Shown here one piece after another: positions 59,165-64,000 of a stretch of 64,000 bases of DNA. Source of the DNA: Blastocystis hominis (Eukaryota; Sar; Bigyra; Opalinata; Blastocystidae); NCBI RefSeq assembly GCF_000151665.1, contig NW_013171824.1, forward strand, positions 186,001 through 250,000, in the 5' to 3' direction. The position numbers and the translations under genes are program-made. The notes beneath the pieces were generated by a model that was not told the origin of the DNA, searched no databases, and was given only the letters and a program-made list of their open reading frames with translations. Each line of letters starts with the position of its first letter. Position 1 is the first letter of the stretch.

Positions 59165-61775
59165 ATGTTTAACAGAAAAGTCCGTCAAAAGAATAAAAGA
59201 AATATAAGAAAGCGAGATGATAATAGTGAGGAAGAGGATGAGCCTATTCTGACACCTACAAGAAATTTAAAGGATGGAAACACTGAGAGTCAAAAGACAG
59301 AATACGAGGTAGTTTTCGCTTTTTGTTGTTCATCGTTGTAGGGTGAAGAAAAATCCCCGATAAAGAAGGTTCCAGTGGGCAATTCATTATTTAAAAACAG
59401 ATTAATTCAAAAAAAGGTGTGGTCGTGAGTGCTGGGTGATTTTTAGGGAACCAACTTCTTTTCAACGAACAAACCCAAATTTTCAACAAAGATTGACCTC
59501 ACTCAGGAATATGGAGAATCGGAAGTACTGGAAGGAATTCAACCTCAGTCATCTCCAATTCCACAGTCATCTCCAGTTCCACAGTCATCTCCAGTTCCTT
59601 CTGATATAGAAAATCGCTCCAAATCAACATCTCCCATCCGAATCGAATTCAATCTTTCCTCCCCAGCTCCAGACAGCTCGATTCCTTCTCCTAGCGACTC
59701 ACTGCGTTCCCAACTTCTCCAACGAAACAGACAAATCGCAGAAGAAGAAGATGAGCAAGATGATCAAGATGAAGAAAAGGTACAGAAGGATGAACGAATT
59801 GACATTGACATTGACATTGACATGGATGAAACCCCCGTTTCCCGCGACAACCAACTCTCCCGCGGGGATTCGGCGCTTCGCTCTCCTCTGGAAGACGGCG
59901 TGGAAGAATTCTCCGTTTCCTCGAGCGACGACGAAGCGCTATGGGAACAAACGCTCTGTTCCCGCGGGATGGCGGGTCCGAAGGAAGTGTCTCCGCGGTC
60001 CATTCCGTCCGTTTCCAGTAGGGACATTAGGGGACATAAATCGCAGATGGTCCCAAATCATTCACCTTGGTGTCCCAAAAGCACGTGATGAATCGACTGG
60101 CTACGGCCCTCAACGAACTTCGATCGAACGTCCAGGAAGTGGAAACGGGCGAATCGATGAATCGTAGAATGCGTACCTCATCGACCAGAGCGAGCGGGAA
60201 ATCGACCAATTGGCGCAGGACGCGGAGCGGGAATTCGCGGACAATCGGAATGTCAAAAATCGGTACGATTTTTACCGCAATCAAACCAAATTCTTCCGCC
60301 GCCTGAGCGGATTTTTGACCGAAAAACGGGGTATTTTGGACGACCTAACGAAACGCTGGGGGGAGTTTCAGGAGCAGTATCAGAGTCACGTGCTCGCAGC
60401 CAATCAGTGCTATCTCCGCGACGATCTGGCCTTTCTGACCGAACTCGACGCCATCGAGTCGATAACCGCGGGAATCCCCTCCGCGGTGGAAATGGGGAAA
60501 CTGAGGGAGCGGACGGGGCCGTTCTTCGAAGGGGAGTTATTCTATGACGAGCGAATCGCGCAGACGCGCAGTCAGCAGCGCTGCGTGTACATCGACGGTC
60601 CCGCGGTTATTCGGGATTCGGTGCGGGAGGTGCAGAGCGACGACGTGACGATGCACATGATAACCGCGGGGGTGGATGTGTACCTGGACAACGCGATTTT
60701 TGTGAATTTCGACGAGCCGGGCGCCAGCCAATGGGAAGCCTGCATGGGTGCAAAAATCGTGGGTATTTTTGACAAATAGAGTCGGTGCGGAGGGAAGCGA
60801 AGGGCGTTTTTTCCGCGGTAGATCTGGAGAACATGGAAGTGGGGAAGATTCTGGAGCGTTTCGACGCCTGGCGAAGGGAGTTTCCTTCTGAGTAATCGTG
60901 GAAACGGAGGTACCATGTAGTTATGAGGACGCGTACGCGGCGCTGGCAGCCCCGGATTTTCTGGTTCCCGCGGTTCTGCCGTCGCTGTTTTGGTTCGATC
61001 CGTTGGGGGTGGAGGAGGGGGACGACATACACCAGCGTGTGGAGGAATTCCCGTGGTACGGCCTGATCCAGCAATATGGAGAAACCGTGGAAACAGAGGG
61101 CGACTTCGAAATAGAGTTCCCTGCGTCGCGACAAGGAGCTTCTCCCGCGAATCGTCGAGAAAGCGGTGCTTCCCCATTTCCACGTTTCTCCGGAGGCCGG
61201 GTCTGATGCAGAGAATCGTTGAGTTTTCGTGGAACCCGCTGTCGATCCGCGAGGCCTCGGCGCTGCAGAGCGCGCTGCGGTCGCTGGCGGCGCTGTTCAC
61301 GACGGTGACGGACGCGCTGCGGTCGATTTATGGGTGCGTGACGCGGCGGATCCACGGCGCCATCGAGAACGGACTGTACTGCGAACCCCGACTGGTGAGT
61401 CGACACACGAACGACGTGCAGATCGACGCGCAGGAAGTGGTCGAGCTGTATTTAGCGAGGAGTGTGCGTGTAGGGATCGTGGAAACGTGGAAACTAGATA
61501 TTGGAAGTGATCAACGTGTTGGCTCCGTTTATGGAGTTGGGATCGCCTGCGGTAGGAAGGAGGGAGGAGGAGTGAGAGCTAGCCGCTGATGGACGAATTG
61601 GTCGCGAAGGTGGGTCCCACGCTGCGAGGACTGCGGAAGACGAAGTGCTTGGAAGAGAGGAGCCGGATGTTTGCGGTCAAGGTGAGGGAGGAGAGAGGAG
61701 ATGAGGCCAAGATGAACTCGCTGGTGCCCGCGGAGGTGATTCGATCCAAGCAGATGCTGATGGAGTTTATCGTTT
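59165..61775 (+). CDS. PAXBP1/GCFC-like splicing factor
   Basis: Nuclear protein of the GC-rich-sequence binding-factor group, linked to spliceosome disassembly. The N-terminus (FNRKVRQKNKRNIRKRDD then EEEDEP) matches the R-K-x-N-x-R-KR start of the family. The middle (NRYDFYRNQTKFFRRLSGFLTEKRGILDDL) is the helical YxFYQ...L.ekxp.I..L block. The C-terminal GCFC domain is seen in ALAAPDFLVPAVLPSLFWFDPL and WNPLSIREASALQSALRSL. Many short introns, several with CCGCGG; the intron at 61462-61497 carries GTGGAAACGTGGAAAC. The frame ends FIV then T61775, four bases (TGAG), and the octamer at 61780-61787, so the stop is made by polyadenylation. Confidence 0.8.
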
Positions 61776-61779
61776 TGAG

Positions 61780-61798
61780 TGTTTGTTGAGAGAAAACA
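61780..61798. terminator. Two-sided polyadenylation element TGTTTGTTGAGAGAAAACA
   Basis: Plus-strand TGTTTGTT (61780-61787) ends PAXBP1; minus-strand TGTTTTCT (61798-61791) ends the PUF gene. Each is four bases from a final coding T (61775 and 61803). Confidence 0.7.
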
Positions 61799-61802
61799 AG
61801 GA

Positions 61803-63886
61803 AACCGGAGGGAGTGCTTGTTCGAAAATAAGGGAACAGCCAGCTCCATTGATTCGGGTCCTCGAAAACGGGAATGTCTCGAAGATTCTCACGCAAAACG
61901 GGAAGAAGGGAATTGATTTCCTCGGGGGACAGCAAGGCGAAAAGCCTCTGCATCTACCCATCAACGCCACGTCGAAACCCGACCAGAAAAATACCGTGCA
62001 TGTTATGGTATACTTCGGAATTGCTGAACAAAGCGCGAGCGAGTTTCATTCGATCGGATTCACACAGATCGATACACTTTTCAACGATCGTAATAGCATT
62101 CTTCTGACGCACAAAAGTAGCGATATCAGCACAAAATAACTCGACTATAGTTCTTCGCGACGCTTCGCACTCCGCGACTCGGGGCTCCACCAAATGCTGC
62201 AAAAAATAGAATCCGTATTGGTCGTAGACCACGCTGGGGAAATGGTCGAACACCGACTTCCGAATCATCGCCTGGATAGATTCCGGCGCCGTGTTGTACA
62301 GCGTCCGCAGCGAGATCACGCCGTAGCGATTCCTCGAGAGCGTGATGGACTGGGCCGCCAGGGTTTTCTTCAGCTCGATCGTGAGATCGGGGGCGAAATG
62401 ATCGAGACAGCGATTCAGCACGTACACGCCCAGCTGGTCCACTGCGAGCTTCATTTCGTGGCCTTTCATCGCGGAGAGAATCGACTTCTGCGTGTCCGCA
62501 CAACTCACATGCTGCATGATGTTTTGGATCACGTAGGTTCCCGTTTTGTCTGGGAGTGAGAGAGAAAGAGAGAGAGAGAAAACCCTTGGCGAGGGCGATG
62601 AAGTGAGGCAGAATCGAATCCACGATGGATTGCAGCTGCGTCGCGTCGCTCCGATTCACCAATTCCCGCACGAAATAGTTCCCGAACGTGTCTAGTCCGC
62701 TTATGTCCTCTCCGCTCCCCTACTCTGCATCAACTCGCTCAGCAGCGGAAGCGATTTCTTAAGCAGCAACCCGAACTCGCTCGCGCTGCATTCCCGCGTA
62801 AACTCCTGCAACTCGAAACTCCCATCGCGGCTCGACGCCATGATTTCGATCTTCGACGTCGACAGCCGGCCCTCCAACACGCGACTCCCGCCCTTCCCCT
62901 TCCCCACGGGATTTCCAACAGGATTCGGCACAGGATTCGGCACGGAATTCGGCACGGAATTCGGCACGGAATTCGGAACAGGATTCGGAACAGAATTCGG
63001 AACAGAATTCGGAACAGAATTCGGTGTGGATTTGGGTTTGGGTTTGGATTTGGATTTGGGTTTGGGTGTTTCGGTGTGTGGCTTGGGGAAAATCCCCGCG
63101 GGGAGAGCGACGAGGAGGGCGGAGACAGCGATTCCCTCGGAGTAGAGCCCGATAACCGCGGTGAATACGGCTTGGTCGGGAGCTTCGAGCGTGACGACGG
63201 CGGCGTCGGAAGCGAGGGAGAAGACGTTGACGATGCCCTGGACGGAGGTGGCGTAGGGCGCGGAGGGAAGGGCGATGTGGAGGGAAAGGTGAAGGGCGAA
63301 GGAGTTGAGGGGGAAGAGCGTTTCGCAGATGTCGGGGAGTTTCACGTAGAAGGCAGTTTCGCAGAGAGAAACCGGGGGAGAGAAGGAAAACTCGCGGAGG
63401 AGGGAGGAGTAAAGGACGTGGGAAAACCCGAAGGTGAGAGTGGCTTTGTAGGGAAGACTCTGCGTGGTTTTCGGGAAAAGGAAGGGAGAAGAGATTGGCC
63501 GGACGAGGAAATGAGGAAAAGTGATGGGTTGCACAAAATGAAGAAATTCTTTGTATAAATGCGTTAGGCAAAAAAGATGAGCGATATGTGTAGTGTTGGT
63601 TCGAAGTGAGACGACAAGAACATATGCTTCGTTGGGAGGCTAGATTGAATTTCAGAGGAAAGAGAAAAAGGTACATAGTACGTGTTGCAGCAAACGCAGC
63701 ATCCCTCCACGAGTAACTGGACTCCATATGGCTGAGATAATTGGGAACCGAGGTAGTGATACTCGAAATCACGCGACAACGAGTAGAGCTGTTTGTAAGA
63801 GAAAAAAAGTCAAAAACCTTCGCAAAGAGTCGGTTTCCGGAATTTTCAGCACTGTTATTTCTAACAGGCGGACCAAGCAAACTCAT
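61803..63886 (-). CDS. Pumilio/PUF-repeat RNA-binding protein with an extra N-terminal domain
   Basis: PUF proteins bind 3' UTR motifs and repress mRNAs. Repeats are seen as SRDGSFELQEF, NTFGNYFVRELV, DKTGTYVIQNIM, DQLGVYVLNRCL, NRYGVISLRTL, DQYGFYFLQHLV and QKNAITIVEKCI, each with the 12XX5 helix style. The reading frame runs without a break from an upstream beta-rich region (SRDFEYHYLGSQLSQPYG, PPNEAYVLVVSLRTNTTHIAHL, LTFGFSHVLYSSLL) through a (NSVPNSVPNPVP)n linker into the repeats; I do not recognise that region. The frame ends STPSG then T61803, TCCT and TGTTTTCT, so the stop is probably made by polyadenylation. The start at 63886 is the best in-frame ATG; the true start may lie further right. 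Confidence 0.78.
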
Positions 63887-64000
63887 TTCAGGTCTATGTT
63901 GAATAGGATCTGCAGCTGTCGGAGAAGAGTTGCTATTAAACAAATAGGAATAACTCGTATCGAGCTTGGATTGGTCTAGGTTCTCAGCAGAATCGTTAAA
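63887..64000. other. Window end
   Basis: Upstream of, or still part of, the PUF gene 5' region; cannot be decided. Confidence 0.4.

Overview
The window is nuclear DNA of a gene-dense microbial eukaryote, almost certainly the gut stramenopile Blastocystis. Three things read directly from the sequence point there. (1) Nearly every gene is split by GT-AG introns of about 28-37 bases, most of them exactly 30 or 31. (2) Gene ends are marked by the octamer TGTTTGTT, just past the last codon. (3) Several genes have no genomic stop codon: the frame ends on a lone T, four (once five) bases before the octamer, so the stop (TAA) is completed by the poly(A) tail. Blastocystis is known for exactly this mechanism. 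I rebuilt exons by eye. For 19 genes the summed exon lengths agree with the predicted reading frame, including three that must leave one extra T.

Layout. 1-21 kb is gene-rich: an adaptor beta-subunit end, derlin, a membrane LRR protein, a SERF-like protein, organellar glutamyl-tRNA synthetase, an ER thioredoxin, tRNA-Thr, an acidic repeat protein, a Golgi alpha-mannosidase-II-like protein, two tandem Golgi glycosyltransferase paralogs, tRNA-Ala and Integrator subunit 11. 21.5-36.9 kb is an AT-rich island bracketed by two identical, same-strand 5S rRNA genes. It holds a decayed Polinton-type element, a ~7 kb gene desert full of simple repeats with an LRR-gene fossil, one MORN-LRR gene, about 1.9 kb without genes, and a GC-rich possibly truncated gene. 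37-64 kb is gene-rich again: a calcium-dependent protein kinase, a MIT-AAA ATPase (spastin/fidgetin type), thiamine pyrophosphokinase, organellar ribosomal protein L1, a FAIM-like acidic protein, RanBP1, a GT61 glycosyltransferase, a secreted collagen-like protein, ESF1, a coiled-coil protein, a CDT1-like factor, a RhoGAP, a second MORN-LRR gene, a PAXBP1/GCFC-like splicing factor and a Pumilio protein.

Themes. Golgi and ER glycoprotein handling recurs (derlin, thioredoxin, mannosidase-like protein, three type II glycosyltransferases, secreted collagen). Organelle translation is represented by GluRS and uL1m. RNA processing is represented by INTS11, ESF1, PAXBP1 and PUF. Genes often lie tens of bases apart, and two convergent pairs share one compact two-sided polyadenylation element. 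The most unusual observations are the fixed T-N4-octamer rule, those two-sided elements, octamers buried inside introns, a CCGCGG-centred word scattered through exons and introns, a mannosidase-like protein missing its catalytic residues, and the 5S-bracketed island.
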